A stretch of DNA of 64,000 bases from Mycobacteroides salmoniphilum (GCF_004924335.1 NZ_CP024633.1:1364001-1428000), one strand, 5' to 3'; positions 42,256-51,873 are shown, numbered from the stretch's first letter. Notes: generated by a model not told the origin, from the letters alone. Program-made: numbers and translations.

Positions 42256-43635
42256 ATGAGCATGCCTGGGGTCGAGGAGCCTATGGGGCGTCAAGACCCA
42301 GGACCCGGCCGACAATTGGATACCCCCGTCTCACGCGGGCGGATAGCTGCCTGGGCGGCGTTCGACTGGGGGTCTGCGGCCTTCAACACCGTCATCGTGA
42401 TGTTCATTTTCACGCCGTATCTGACCGGCAGAGTCGGCGCGGGGATGCCCGACGGTGTCCCGCAGGGCCTCCTCGGCTGGATGATGGGTCTGGGCGGTGT
42501 CCTCGTCTTCGTGCTCGCACCGGTGATCGGTGTGTGGGCCGACACCCCGCGGCGGCGCCGAGTCGCGCTGGGCACCCTCACCACATTGGTGGTGCTCGTT
42601 GCCACCTCGATGAGCCTGGTACACGAGGACAACCGCTATCTCTGGCTGGGTCTCGGATTGTATTGCGCGGGTTCGGTGTTCAACGAACTGGCCCAGGTTC
42701 CGTACAACGCGATGATGCACGGGCTCACCACCCCCGCCAACGCCTCGCGGGTCTCGGGGCTTGGCCTGGCGGCGGCATACATCGGCGGTGTCGTCGTCCT
42801 GCTGGTGTGCTACCTGGGCTTCATCTCGGGGGACGGTCCGACCCGCGGACTCTTCCACATACCCGCCGCCGACGGATTCGACGTGCGCGTCTCGGCCTTG
42901 TTGGCGGCGGCGTGGTTCGCCGTGTTCGCGCTGCCGCTGGTCTTATCCCGGCCGGTAGCTGATCCGTGGGCCCCACCGCCCAGCTCACCCGGACTGTTAG
43001 GGGTGTACCGGGAGCTGTGGCGCGACCTCGTCGAGCAGTGGCACATGGATCGGCGCATCATCTACTTCCTGATGGCGAGCGCGATCTTCCGCGATGGGAT
43101 GGTGGCGATGTTCGCGCTGACTCCGGTCATCGCCAACGGGGTCTTTCACTTGTCCGGCGCGGACATCACATTGTTCGGGGTCGCCGGGAACGTCATGGCG
43201 GCAGCCGGGGCGGTGTTGGGTGGGTTGATCGATACCCGTTTGGGTTCCAAGGGGATCATCGTCGGCTCGCTCGCCGCGATCGTCGCCCTCGGCATCGTGA
43301 TGATGTGTCTGTCGGGACCGTCCGCGTTCTGGATCTGTGGGCTTGGCATCGCGGCGTTCGTCGGCCCACCGCAGTCGGCGGCCCGAACGCTGGTGTTGCG
43401 CATGGCGCCGGCTGGTCGGGAGGCGTTCGTCTTCGGTCTCTACACCATGACCGGGCGGGCGGTTTCTTTCGCGGGCCCCTGGTTGTTCGCCACATTTGCG
43501 CTGCTGTTCCACGCCACCCGTGCGGGAATCGCCGGGCCGGTGTTGATGATTGCGCTGGGACTGGTGGCGGTGATCTTCGTCAAGGTTCCCCGGTATCACC
43601 CGGTGACCGGCGAAAACGTCAGCGGCTCAAGCTAG
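42256..43635 (+). CDS. MFS/UMF1-type membrane transporter (Rv2508c homologue)
   Basis: A 459-residue protein with about 11-12 membrane helices. The N-terminal segment AAWAAFDWGSAAFNTVIVMF matches the UMF1/Atg22-like MFS signature, followed by WADTPRRRRVALG (cytoplasmic motif A), and EAFVFGLYTMTGRAVSFAGP in the second half. The family includes vacuolar amino-acid effluxers in fungi, but bacterial substrates are unknown. ATG 42256 is the best of three close Met codons; ribosome binding site weak. Its TAG stop is shared (CTAG) with the convergent Rv2507-like gene. Proximity to cmrA is conserved. Confidence 0.88.
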   Translation: MSMPGVEEPMGRQDPGPGRQLDTPVSRGRIAAWAAFDWGSAAFNTVIVMFIFTPYLTGRVGAGMPDGVPQGLLGWMMGLGGVLVFVLAPVIGVWADTPRRRRVALGTLTTLVVLVATSMSLVHEDNRYLWLGLGLYCAGSVFNELAQVPYNAMMHGLTTPANASRVSGLGLAAAYIGGVVVLLVCYLGFISGDGPTRGLFHIPAADGFDVRVSALLAAAWFAVFALPLVLSRPVADPWAPPPSSPGLLGVYRELWRDLVEQWHMDRRIIYFLMASAIFRDGMVAMFALTPVIANGVFHLSGADITLFGVAGNVMAAAGAVLGGLIDTRLGSKGIIVGSLAAIVALGIVMMCLSGPSAFWICGLGIAAFVGPPQSAARTLVLRMAPAGREAFVFGLYTMTGRAVSFAGPWLFATFALLFHATRAGIAGPVLMIALGLVAVIFVKVPRYHPVTGENVSGSS

Positions 43636-44363
43636 CCCATACCGCTGCAGGTCGCCATCTTCCCGGACGTGGTGCTCTTCCGCGTTCCGTTGACGAGCAA
43701 GGTGCAGGACACATCGTGCGAGAAGTCGGCCGCGATCACCACGGCGTTCGTCACCTGCTCGGCGTTCAGCTTGACCTCCTTGCGCCATGGCAGCTTGACG
43801 TTGAACTCCATCTGTAGGGATCCGCTGGCATCGAAGTAGGTGACGTTCAGGGCGGGCCCGCGACCGCCGACCTCATAGACGACGGTCTCGGTGGCGGCCT
43901 GGCTTCCCTGCGTCGGCGGGTTCACCGGGATCGGCGGAATGGTGAAACTCGGTATCGGCGGCAGGCTCGGCATGCTGGGCGCGGTGGTTGTCGAGGTCCG
44001 GGTGGAGGGAGTGGCGATAACTGTTGGGGGTCGGTCATCTTCGCGTTGAATGAGGACGACGAGGGTGGCGATCAGCGCGACGATGACGACCAGCGCACCA
44101 ACACCGACGACCCACAGCCAGAAGGTGTTCGATCGACGTGGGGGCTCGGGATCCTGCGGGGGAGGACCGTATGAGCCGTATTGCTGCGGCAGCACGGCCG
44201 TTTGGTTGGGCTGAGCAGTGCTGGAGAGCGCGGGATACTCGAACGCCTGTGAGGCATAGGCCGGGTCATCGGGGTAGTCCAACGGCTGGCTGGACTGCGA
44301 CCACGGACCGTATGACGTGGAGCCGCCCGGGGCGGCCGCATCGTCGCGGCGGTTGCTGTCCAT
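43632..44363 (-). CDS. Proline-rich MmpS-like membrane protein (Rv2507 homologue)
   Basis: A 243-residue bitopic protein. Residues 1-75 are a Pro/Tyr/Gln-rich cytoplasmic tail (PQQYGSYGPPPQDPEPP), one membrane helix follows (FWLWVVGVGALVVIVALIAT), then a Thr/Pro/Ser linker and a C-terminal domain of about 100 residues outside the cell (TVVYEVGGRGPALNVTYFDA) that resembles the beta-rich MmpS fold with two cysteines near the end (VSCTLLV, MATCSGMG). ATG 44363 fits the M. tuberculosis protein. Probably part of the cell envelope; no enzyme motif is present. Confidence 0.85.
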   Translation of the reverse strand: MDSNRRDDAAAPGGSTSYGPWSQSSQPLDYPDDPAYASQAFEYPALSSTAQPNQTAVLPQQYGSYGPPPQDPEPPRRSNTFWLWVVGVGALVVIVALIATLVVLIQREDDRPPTVIATPSTRTSTTTAPSMPSLPPIPSFTIPPIPVNPPTQGSQAATETVVYEVGGRGPALNVTYFDASGSLQMEFNVKLPWRKEVKLNAEQVTNAVVIAADFSHDVSCTLLVNGTRKSTTSGKMATCSGMG

Positions 44364-44498
44364 GGCCGCCAGGGTACCCGCCAAGCCATCAATGCAGGTG
44401 AAAGCCGGTCGGCCGTGTTTTCGGCGGATCATCGCCGGAGGCGGGCAGATGGCGGGGTCGTGCTGTGATCCCGGTCACGGTACGGCACTATAAGGGCC

Positions 44499-45878
44499 AT
44501 GACAGCGACCGAATCCACGGCTTCCGGGAGTGCTCCACCGAAGAAACGCAAGGACCGCACGCATTGGCTCTATATCGCGGTCATCGTCGCGGTGGTGCTC
44601 GGTGTGGTCGTGGGCATGCTGTGGCCGGGATTCGGAAAATCGGTGGGTGTGCTCGGCGAGATTTTCGTCAGCCTCATCAAGATGATGATCAGCCCGGTGA
44701 TCTTCTGCACGATCGTGTTGGGCATCGGATCCGTGCGCAAGGCCGCCAGTGTGGGCCGGGTGGGCGGACTGGCGTTCGTGTACTTCCTGGCGATGTCGAC
44801 CGTCGCCTTGGCGATCGGGCTTGTCGTCGGCAATCTGCTCGCGCCCGGTACCGGACTGCATCTGTCCGGGGCCAACCAGGGGGCGGGCGCAAAATACGCC
44901 GACCAGGCTCATGCCGCCGGCGGAACCTGGCATTTCATCAAATCGATTGTGCCGGAGACAATGTTCTCGGCACTGACCTCCGGCAGTGTGCTGCAGACGC
45001 TGTTCATCGCGTTACTGGTCGGCTTCGCGGTACAGGCACTCGGATCGACCGGTGAGTCGATCGTGCGCGGTATCGGGATGCTCCAGAAGCTGGTCTTCAA
45101 GGTCCTCATCATGGTGCTGTGGCTGGCGCCCATCGGCGCCTTCGGTGCCATTGCCAATGTGGTCGGCCAGACCGGCTGGAACGCCGTCAAGGAGCTGGGC
45201 GCACTTATGCTCGGCTTCTACACGACGTGCGCGATCTTCATCTTCGGTGTGCTGGGAGCGCTGCTGTGGGCGGTGGCCCGGGTATCGATCTTCAAGCTGG
45301 TGCGGTACCTGGCACGTGAATACCTGCTGATCGTCTCGACCTCGTCCTCGGAATCGGCACTGCCGCGGTTGATCGCGAAGATGACTCACCTCGGTGTCGA
45401 GAAGTCGACGGTGGGCATCGTGGTCCCGACTGGCTACTCGTTCAACCTGGACGGGACGGCGATCTATCTGACGATGGCCTCATTGTTCGTCGCCGACGCG
45501 ATGGGAAAGCCGCTGTCGATCGGTGAACAGATTTCGCTGCTGGCGTTCATGATCATCGCCTCCAAGGGTGCGGCCGGGGTGACCGGTGCCGGAATGGCCA
45601 CGCTGGCAGGCGGATTGCAGAGCCACCGGCCGGACCTGCTCGACGGTGTGGGCATGATCGTCGGCATCGACCGGTTCATGTCCGAGGCGCGTGCGTTGAC
45701 CAACTTCTCGGGCAATGCGGTAGCCACGTTGCTCATCGGAACCTGGACCAAGACAACGGATCGCGAGCGGATCAAGACGGTGCTCTCGGGTGCCGATCCG
45801 TTCGACGAAACCACCATGCTCGACGATCACGCCGATGCCGCCGCGGACGAGAAGGTGCCCGCGCAGGCGGCCAACTGA
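44499..45878 (+). CDS. dctA: C4-dicarboxylate:cation symporter DctA
   Basis: A 459-residue member of the DAACS (GltPh/DctA) family that imports succinate, fumarate and malate with protons or sodium. Family motifs: the serine-rich hairpin STSSSESALPRLIAKM, then GYSFNLDGTAIYLTMASLF (helix 7), the second hairpin SKGAAGVTGAG and DRFMSEARALTNFSGNAVAT (helix 8). All substrate-binding elements are present. Its TGA stop lies in a hairpin shared with the convergent APC gene. Similar to M. tuberculosis Rv2443. Confidence 0.95.
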   Translation: MTATESTASGSAPPKKRKDRTHWLYIAVIVAVVLGVVVGMLWPGFGKSVGVLGEIFVSLIKMMISPVIFCTIVLGIGSVRKAASVGRVGGLAFVYFLAMSTVALAIGLVVGNLLAPGTGLHLSGANQGAGAKYADQAHAAGGTWHFIKSIVPETMFSALTSGSVLQTLFIALLVGFAVQALGSTGESIVRGIGMLQKLVFKVLIMVLWLAPIGAFGAIANVVGQTGWNAVKELGALMLGFYTTCAIFIFGVLGALLWAVARVSIFKLVRYLAREYLLIVSTSSSESALPRLIAKMTHLGVEKSTVGIVVPTGYSFNLDGTAIYLTMASLFVADAMGKPLSIGEQISLLAFMIIASKGAAGVTGAGMATLAGGLQSHRPDLLDGVGMIVGIDRFMSEARALTNFSGNAVATLLIGTWTKTTDRERIKTVLSGADPFDETTMLDDHADAAADEKVPAQAAN

Positions 45879-45899
45879 CGGCGGCGTACGCCGTCAGTT
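45873..45899. terminator. Bidirectional hairpin containing both convergent stop codons
   Basis: AACTGACGGCG and CGCCGTCAGTT are perfect 11-base arms around GCGTA. The dctA stop TGA is at 45876-45878 in the left arm and the APC permease stop at 45894-45896 in the right arm; both proteins end Asn-stop for this reason. It would terminate transcription from either side. Confidence 0.75.
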
Positions 45900-47729
45900 C
45901 ATGCGATACGGGTAGTTGGCGACAATCGCATCGGTGCGGTCAATGAGGCTGGCTGTCAGCACAATTCCGGTCTGATTGTGCAGGATCTGATGCCAGCGCC
46001 GCTTGGTCTTGATCTCGGTGATGAGCACGGTCACCTGGCGGCCGTCGGCCTGGCGCTTCTTGACGTATTCCACCAGGGGAGTCACCAGGGATCGATGCGC
46101 GGTAGGCAACACGACGAGCTCAAGTCCCGGGTTCCATTGATCCCAGCGCCTGGTCATCGCGTGTGCCTTCTGATCCGTGCGGCTGATGGTGACCGGCACC
46201 ACCTCGCCACCGAGGTGCAGTGCCGCCTCCAGTAGCTGAACCGTTCGCTTGTTGATGTCGTCGATCGGCACGATCACCAGGGGCGTCTGGTCCGGGGGAT
46301 GGGGTGTGAGCGTGGGCAATTCATCGAGTGTCAGTTCGCGTTTGACGCCTTGGTAGTAGTTCTCGGTGCGCCCGAAAAGCAGAATCAGCAGGGGGATGAC
46401 GATGACCAGCAGCCACGCGCCCTCGGTGAACTTGCTGGCGAAGAACACGACCATGGCGACGGCCGAGAGTGCTGCACCGAACCCATTGAGTACGGCCTTC
46501 CACTGCCAGCCGGATGTGCGGGCGCCGAACCAGTGCTTGACCAAGCCGACTTGGCTGATGGTGAATCCGATGAACACCCCGATCGCGAACAGCGGCAACA
46601 GCCGGTGGGTGTCGGCGTCGCTGGCGATGAGGATCAGAGCCGAGAATGCGGCGAGCGCGGCGACGCCGTATCGGTAGACCGGCTTCTCTGCCCGCAACGC
46701 GAACAGATGAGGCATCCGGTCGTCCTTGGCGAGCAGGCTCATCAGCACCGGCAGTCCACCGAAGCTGGTGTTGGCCGCGAAGCCGAGGATCAGTGCCACC
46801 GTCACATTGGTGACGTAGAACGGTATTCCGGTGCCGAAGGCCGCCGCGGAAAGCTGGGCCAGAATGGTGACGTCACCGCGGGGAACCACGTGGTGTGCCT
46901 TGATGAGGATGCTGAGCCCGATCAGCATGAGGCCCAACAGAACTCCCAGGGCGACTTCGGTGTGCTGGGCCCGTTTGATGGCGGGTGTCTTGAAGGCCGG
47001 GACGCCGTTCGCGATGGCCTCCACACCTGTGAGGGACGAACACCCGGCCGCGAAGGCCTTCAGAACCAAGATGATTCCGAGTGCGCTGACCGGCTCGATG
47101 GGGCCGAGGTCTTTGCCGATGACGGCCACGGGGGTGGAGTGCGCAAGCCCGAAGAGGATGACCGCCAGGATGCACACGATGAAGAGGAGTGTCGGCAGCA
47201 TGAGCACCTTGGCCGACTCGCTGATGCCGATGAGATTGAGGATTGTCAGGATCGCCAGGCCGATCAGCGTGATGGACAGCAGATGCGGGGCCAGCGCGGG
47301 AAAGGCGCTGGCCAGGCTCGCCGCCCCGGCCGCCAGGCTCACCGCGACCGTCAGCACATAGTCGACGACCAGACTCGCTGCGGCCAGCAGACTCGCACCG
47401 CGGCCGAGGTCCTTCTTGGCCACGGCGTACGAGCCCCCGCCTTCGGGGTGCACGGCGATGACCTGGCGGTACGAGAACACCAACACGATGAGCAGCACCG
47501 TGATCGCGACGGCCACCGGCAGGGTGAAGGTGATGGCACCGACCCCGCCGGCGATCAGGGCGAGGACGATGGCCTCCGGGCCGTAGGCCACCGAGGACAG
47601 CGCATCGAGGGACAGCGCCGCGAGCCCACCGACCGAGGTCAGTTTGTGCGCGTCGTCCTTGAGGGCACGGCGCAGGCGCGGGTCGGCAACGCGGGGCGGT
47701 ACGGGAGGGGAGGGAGGCGCAGAAACCAC
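45894..47729 (-). CDS. APC-superfamily permease (Rv2690c-like)
   Basis: A 611-residue transporter: about 12 membrane helices (SVAYGPEAIVLALIAGGVGA, SYRQVIAVHPEGGGSYAVAK and DYVLTVAVSLAAGAASLASA are typical APC helix 1-3 elements), then a C-terminal cytoplasmic domain of about 150 residues (TPLVIVPIDDINKRTVQLL ... PVTISRTDQKAHAM) with a universal-stress-like alpha/beta pattern. The GGGSY motif is shared with cationic amino acid and potassium-type APC carriers. Start at GTG 47729 is uncertain: a TTG at 47804 would add 25 residues and no strong ribosome binding site is seen. Substrate unknown. Confidence 0.85.
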   Translation of the reverse strand: MVSAPPSPPVPPRVADPRLRRALKDDAHKLTSVGGLAALSLDALSSVAYGPEAIVLALIAGGVGAITFTLPVAVAITVLLIVLVFSYRQVIAVHPEGGGSYAVAKKDLGRGASLLAAASLVVDYVLTVAVSLAAGAASLASAFPALAPHLLSITLIGLAILTILNLIGISESAKVLMLPTLLFIVCILAVILFGLAHSTPVAVIGKDLGPIEPVSALGIILVLKAFAAGCSSLTGVEAIANGVPAFKTPAIKRAQHTEVALGVLLGLMLIGLSILIKAHHVVPRGDVTILAQLSAAAFGTGIPFYVTNVTVALILGFAANTSFGGLPVLMSLLAKDDRMPHLFALRAEKPVYRYGVAALAAFSALILIASDADTHRLLPLFAIGVFIGFTISQVGLVKHWFGARTSGWQWKAVLNGFGAALSAVAMVVFFASKFTEGAWLLVIVIPLLILLFGRTENYYQGVKRELTLDELPTLTPHPPDQTPLVIVPIDDINKRTVQLLEAALHLGGEVVPVTISRTDQKAHAMTRRWDQWNPGLELVVLPTAHRSLVTPLVEYVKKRQADGRQVTVLITEIKTKRRWHQILHNQTGIVLTASLIDRTDAIVANYPYRMN

Positions 47730-47862
47730 CGGGGGAGAGTAGGCCCAGACGCAGCGGTTTTCGTGGTTCTTTACGCGATCTTGAGGCCGCGACAGTGGTG
47801 TCAATCACGATGACATCTGTGAACCTATGTCCCCTGAGGTCAACGGATGTAGACTCACCGGC

Positions 47863-48204
47863 ATGAAGGGACTCAGTCTTACTGTGATGATCGCGATGGG
47901 TGCGGGTGCTGCCGCGATCGCCATGGCCTCCCCGGCACATGCCGATGACGTCAGCTTCAACGAGACACTGCACTCATATGGCATCTACGCGCCGCCGGAC
48001 AAGACTGCCTACCTCGGCAAGATCGCCTGCCACCGCCTGGACACGGGTCTGGACAAGGACGCCTACCAGGCGACCAATTTCCTGACCAAGAACCTCGATC
48101 GCGGCACCTCCACCGAGCAGAAGTGGCAGTTCCTGTCCGCTTCGATCGACGAGTATTGCCCCGAGCAGCGTCCCGTCCTGGAGCGCGCAGCCAGCCACAC
48201 CTAG
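47863..48204 (+). CDS. Secreted DUF732 protein
   Basis: A 113-residue exported protein. The signal peptide is clear (TVMIAMGAGAAAIAMASPAHA, cleavage after AHA). The mature domain shows the DUF732 pattern: FNETLHSYGIY, then a Cys in KIACHRLDTG and a second Cys in IDEYCPEQR that likely pair in a disulfide. DUF732 proteins are small, actinobacterial and of unknown function, usually in several copies per mycobacterial genome; a second one is at 60948. It is convergent with cysNC and shares a strong hairpin with it. Confidence 0.88.
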   Translation: MKGLSLTVMIAMGAGAAAIAMASPAHADDVSFNETLHSYGIYAPPDKTAYLGKIACHRLDTGLDKDAYQATNFLTKNLDRGTSTEQKWQFLSASIDEYCPEQRPVLERAASHT

Positions 48205-48211
48205 GCCGGTT

Positions 48212-48248
48212 CGTTCTTCACCGCGCTCAGCGAGCGCGGTGAAGAACG
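48212..48248. terminator. 17-bp perfect hairpin around the cysNC stop codon
   Basis: CGTTCTTCACCGCGCTC pairs without mismatch with GAGCGCGGTGAAGAACG around an AGC loop. The cysNC stop TGA (48227-48229) is at the loop, and the DUF732 stop is 8 bases outside, so the hairpin can terminate both convergent genes. No T-run follows, as is common in mycobacteria. Confidence 0.85.
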
Positions 48249-50104
48249 TCGAGAACCTGGGCTACCAGCCCGTCGATATCGGCACCGGTGGTGTCCAGGA
48301 CGAGTTCAGGATTTTCTGGGGCCTCATAGGGCGCCTCGACTCCCGTCAAACCCTTCAACTCGCCCGCGCGGGCCCGTGCGTACAGACCCTTGGGGTCTCG
48401 TTTCTCGCATTCGGCCAGCGGGGTGGCGATGTACACCTCGATGAATGGCAGCTTGGCTGCGGCGTTGATGCTGCGCGCGGTCTCCCGATCGGAGCGCAGC
48501 GGCGATACCAGCGATGCCAGCGCGACAACCCCGGCGTCGGCGAAGAGCCGTGCCAGGTGCGATACCCGGCGGATGTTCTCGGCGCGGTCGCCCGGCGAGA
48601 ACCCGAGGTCATCGGAAAGCCCATGGCGCAGGTTGTCGCCGTCGAGCAGATACGCGACCTGCCCGGACTCCACGAGTGCCCGTTCCACCGCCACCGCGAT
48701 GGTCGACTTGCCGGATGCGGGCAGGCCGGTGAACCAAATGATCGCACCGCGCTGAGTAGTGCTGTCCCAACGGTATTCGCGGTCCAGGGCCGAGGGGTGC
48801 CAGCGGATATCTGTACGCGAGTGCGTCTCCGGTTTGACCTCACGCGCCTCGGTGATGGTCCCGGCGCCGACGGTGTCGTTGGACGCCTCGTCGATCAGGA
48901 TGAATGCGCCGCTGTCTCTGCTGTCGGTATACGAATCAGCCACCACGACCGAGCTGGTGCGCAGGGTGACTGAGCCGATGTCGTTGAGCGCCAACTCAAC
49001 CGGGCCATCCAGCTCGTCGAGCGTTTCCGGATCAAGCCGGGTATGCAGGGCCTGAACAGTGGCCCGCACCGTCCGGGTGCCCTGCTTGAGTGCGAGCCGG
49101 TCACCCGCCCGCAACGGGCCGTTGGTGAACCAGCAGACCGTGGCATCCAGCTCGCGGGCCAGCACCGGCAGCACCGCATCTTCTGCGCCGCTCACCAGCA
49201 CATCCCCGCGGCCCACATCGATATCGTCGGCCAATTCGATCGACACCGAAAGCGGAGCCACACCGGTGGAACGGTTTTCGTCCAGAGTGTCCACCACCGT
49301 CACGGTCGACCGGGTTCCCGACGGCAGGTTTACCACCGGATCTCCGACGCTGAGGGTGCCGCCCGCTAGCCGACCGGTATACCGGCGGCGCTGATCAGCC
49401 GTGGGTCGCGAGACCCATTGCACGGGCAGGCGGAGTTTGGCGGGCTCGGGCTGTGGCGGCGAAAGCTCAACGCCCTCGAGATATTCGAGCAGGGTCGGCC
49501 CGCTGTACCACGTGGTGTTCTCGGAGCGGTGCACCACATTGTCGCCGAGCTTGGCCGCAATCGGAATGACGGTGATGTCCACCTTGCCGAGCCGGTCGGC
49601 CAGCAGATGCAGCTCGCCCTCCACCTCCGTGAACCGCTGCGCGTCGAAGTCGACCAGGTCGATCTTGTTGACTGCGGCGACAAAATGCTTGATACCCAAC
49701 AACTTTGCGATGCGGGCGTGGCGACGGGTCTGGCGCAGCACCCCGGCACGTGCGTCGACCAGAAGGATGGCGACATGCGCGTTGGAGGCGCCGGTGAACA
49801 TGTTGCGGGTGTAGCGCTCGTGACCCGGGGTGTCGGCCAGGATGTAGCTGCGGCTCTCGGTGGAGAAGAAGCGGTAGGCGACGTCGATCGTGATGCCCTG
49901 CTCGCGTTCGGCGCGCAGACCATCCGACAGTGCGGCGAGGTCGGCGTTCCCCTCGTCGTCGGTGACGGCCTCCAGATGGTCGACCGGCAGGCTGTCGGTG
50001 TCGTGGAGCAGCCGCCCGATGAGCGTGCTCTTGCCGTCGTCCACCGAACCGGCGGTGGCGATACGCAGTAGTTGGCGGGTGTCCACCGCGGTCTGGGTGC
50101 TCAT
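48227..50104 (-). CDS. cysNC: Fused sulfate adenylyltransferase subunit 1 / APS kinase
   Basis: A 625-residue bifunctional enzyme. Residues 1-420 are the CysN GTPase that drives ATP sulfurylase: P-loop GSVDDGKSTL, ADTPGHERYTRNM and NKIDLVDF, then EF-Tu-like barrels. Residues from about 430 are the CysC APS kinase, with P-loop GLPASGKSTI, DGDNLRHGLSDDLGFS and KDPKGLYARARAGEL-type segments. Together with CysD it turns sulfate and two nucleotides into PAPS, the donor for sulfotransfer and for cysteine synthesis. Start ATG overlaps the cysD stop by one base. Gene order stf0-cysD-cysNC ties PAPS supply to trehalose sulfation here. Confidence 0.97.
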   Translation of the reverse strand: MSTQTAVDTRQLLRIATAGSVDDGKSTLIGRLLHDTDSLPVDHLEAVTDDEGNADLAALSDGLRAEREQGITIDVAYRFFSTESRSYILADTPGHERYTRNMFTGASNAHVAILLVDARAGVLRQTRRHARIAKLLGIKHFVAAVNKIDLVDFDAQRFTEVEGELHLLADRLGKVDITVIPIAAKLGDNVVHRSENTTWYSGPTLLEYLEGVELSPPQPEPAKLRLPVQWVSRPTADQRRRYTGRLAGGTLSVGDPVVNLPSGTRSTVTVVDTLDENRSTGVAPLSVSIELADDIDVGRGDVLVSGAEDAVLPVLARELDATVCWFTNGPLRAGDRLALKQGTRTVRATVQALHTRLDPETLDELDGPVELALNDIGSVTLRTSSVVVADSYTDSRDSGAFILIDEASNDTVGAGTITEAREVKPETHSRTDIRWHPSALDREYRWDSTTQRGAIIWFTGLPASGKSTIAVAVERALVESGQVAYLLDGDNLRHGLSDDLGFSPGDRAENIRRVSHLARLFADAGVVALASLVSPLRSDRETARSINAAAKLPFIEVYIATPLAECEKRDPKGLYARARAGELKGLTGVEAPYEAPENPELVLDTTGADIDGLVAQVLDVLHRAR

Positions 50105-51030
50105 CAGAAGTAGCCCTCTCGTTTCCGGTCTTCCATAGCGGCCACGGATGTGCGGTCATCGGCGCGGGTCTCGCCGCGTTCGGACACGGTGGCCGCGGAG
50201 ATCTCCGCGATCACCCCTTCGATCTCGGTGGCCTGGGAGCGGACCGCGCCGGTGATGGTCATGTCGCCGACGGTGCGGTAGCGCACCCATTCGGTGGTGG
50301 CAGTTTCGTCGCCGTTTGGGATGGTGTACTCGGAGGTGGCCAGGAGGATGCCATCACGCTCGAACACCTCGCGTTGATGGGCGTAGTAGATCGGCGGCAG
50401 CTCAAGGTTTTCCAGCTGGATGTAGCGCCAGATGTCCAGTTCGGTCCAGTTGCTCAACGGAAAGACACGAACCTGTTCGCCCTTGCGGATGCGTCCGTTG
50501 TAGAGCGACCAGGGTTCGGGCCGTTGTGCCCGCGGATCCCACTGCCCGAACTCGTCCCGGAAGCTCAGGATGCGCTCCTTGGCACGGGCGCGTTCCTCAT
50601 CGCGCCGCGCACCGCCGAATGCCGCATCGAACCCGCCGGCCTCCAACGCGTCCAGCAGGGTTCGGGTCTGTTGACGATTACGTGAGGCGCCCGGGCCCGG
50701 GTCGGCGACCCGCCCGGCATCGATCGTCTCCTGTACGGAGGCGACGATCAGTTTGTGGTCGTGCCCGATGGTTCGGCGGTCACGGAACTCGATCACTTCG
50801 GGGAAATTGTGTCCGGTGTCGACGTGCAGCACCGGGAAGGGCAGCGGTGCGGGCCGGAAGGCCTTCTCGGCCAACTTCAGCAAGACGATCGAGTCCTTGC
50901 CCGCGGAGAACAGCAGCACCGGGCGCTGCAGCTCGGCGGCCACCTCCCGGATGATGTGCACCGCCTCGGCCTCCAGCAGCCGAAGCTCGTTGACCTGCAA
51001 CAGATCGGGTGTCGTCGCGGTGTCGCTCAT
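50104..51030 (-). CDS. cysD: Sulfate adenylyltransferase subunit 2 CysD
   Basis: A 308-residue catalytic subunit that makes adenosine 5'-phosphosulfate from ATP and sulfate with CysN. The PP-loop [17 protein letters not shown] is present near residue 40, then [32 protein letters not shown] and [12 protein letters not shown], which are strictly conserved in CysD. The longer frame upstream belongs to the stf0 gene; ATG 51030 overlaps the stf0 stop as ATGA. It lies between stf0 and cysNC, so the three are co-translated. Confidence 0.96.
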   Translation of the reverse strand: MSDTATTPDLLQVNELRLLEAEAVHIIREVAAELQRPVLLFSAGKDSIVLLKLAEKAFRPAPLPFPVLHVDTGHNFPEVIEFRDRRTIGHDHKLIVASVQETIDAGRVADPGPGASRNRQQTRTLLDALEAGGFDAAFGGARRDEERARAKERILSFRDEFGQWDPRAQRPEPWSLYNGRIRKGEQVRVFPLSNWTELDIWRYIQLENLELPPIYYAHQREVFERDGILLATSEYTIPNGDETATTEWVRYRTVGDMTITGAVRSQATEIEGVIAEISAATVSERGETRADDRTSVAAMEDRKREGYF

Positions 51031-51830
51031 AGTGGCAGCCCCTCTCTTTCCGCGTCCGTCCGGTATCGGTCCACCCAGTCGTCGGACCGCTGATCTGCCT
51101 GTCGTTCCAGCACAGGCGGTGGCGCGAGTCGCGGGTCTTGCCCCAGTGCCTCCAGCACGGTGGCGACCACCTGGGTCAGGTTGCGCCAGAGGTACGGGTA
51201 CGAGACGTCGATGGGCTCGATGTTCTCCTCGGCGAACCAGCGGCGCCACCCCGCCTCCTGCGCCTGCAGCATGGTGATGACATGGGCGATGGCCCCGGCG
51301 TGGTACTCGGCGCGGGCATCACGCCCCGGATCCGGACGTCCGCGCCATACCCGGGTCTGCACCGCGCGCCAGAACGAAACCGCTTGGGACACAACGTCTG
51401 GCCGGTATACGTGCACCAGCACCGGGTTGCTCCCGACAACGTCGCGGATGCCGGCGAGCAATCCTTCGCCGGAACGCTCGGGAAGATCCTGGGCGCGGTC
51501 CAAGAGCAGCGGGGTCTGATTCCACATGAGCTTGCCGCCCCAGATTCCGTTGGGGGTGCGGCCCACGGTGCGGATGTAATCGCGCCAGATGCTCGCGGGC
51601 GCCAGGTCGGGCTTGCCCGCGTCCAAGGGATCGAGCAGACGCAGGATCGACTCGTCCTGTACGTCGGCGAACCATTCCCGCGGCTGCGGAGACATGCTCG
51701 TGGTGGGCAAGTACTGGAAGAACTCCTGTGGTTCGCCGGCCACGCCGGTCGCTCGCAGGGATTCCACCAGCAGGGTGCTGCCACTGCGCTGCGATGCGAG
51801 CACCAGATATGCGGTGGGATGGTCGGGCAT
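51027..51830 (-). CDS. stf0: Trehalose 2-O-sulfotransferase Stf0
   Basis: A 267-residue enzyme, the same length as the M. tuberculosis Stf0 (Rv0295c) and close to it in sequence. It transfers sulfate from PAPS to trehalose, the first step towards sulfolipid in M. tuberculosis. The 5'-phosphosulfate loop [17 protein letters not shown] is near residues 13-29, followed by [19 protein letters not shown] and [19 protein letters not shown] with the 3'-phosphate-binding elements. ATG 51830 is 7 bases from a TAGGCT -10 element, so the mRNA may be leaderless. It leads the stf0-cysD-cysNC operon; in M. tuberculosis Stf0 is not linked to cysDN. Confidence 0.95.
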   Translation of the reverse strand: MPDHPTAYLVLASQRSGSTLLVESLRATGVAGEPQEFFQYLPTTSMSPQPREWFADVQDESILRLLDPLDAGKPDLAPASIWRDYIRTVGRTPNGIWGGKLMWNQTPLLLDRAQDLPERSGEGLLAGIRDVVGSNPVLVHVYRPDVVSQAVSFWRAVQTRVWRGRPDPGRDARAEYHAGAIAHVITMLQAQEAGWRRWFAEENIEPIDVSYPYLWRNLTQVVATVLEALGQDPRLAPPPVLERQADQRSDDWVDRYRTDAEREGLPL

Positions 51831-51837
51831 GCGCAGT

Positions 51838-51843
51838 AGCCTA
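51838..51843 (-). promoter_or_regulatory. Leaderless -10 element of the stf0-cysD-cysNC operon
   Basis: On the minus strand TAGGCT is 7 bases before the stf0 ATG, the mycobacterial leaderless spacing. The region upstream is AT-rich (TACAAAACAATT). It would allow this operon to be transcribed apart from the sulfatase. Confidence 0.45.
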
Positions 51844-51873
51844 ACCGCAATTGTTTTGTATTCGACTAATTGG

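Noticed and set aside
46299..47813. 504-codon frame opposite the APC permease
   Set aside because: Composition (Gly, Arg, Gln, Asp, His repeats) is typical of antisense shadow frames; the opposite strand encodes a complete permease.
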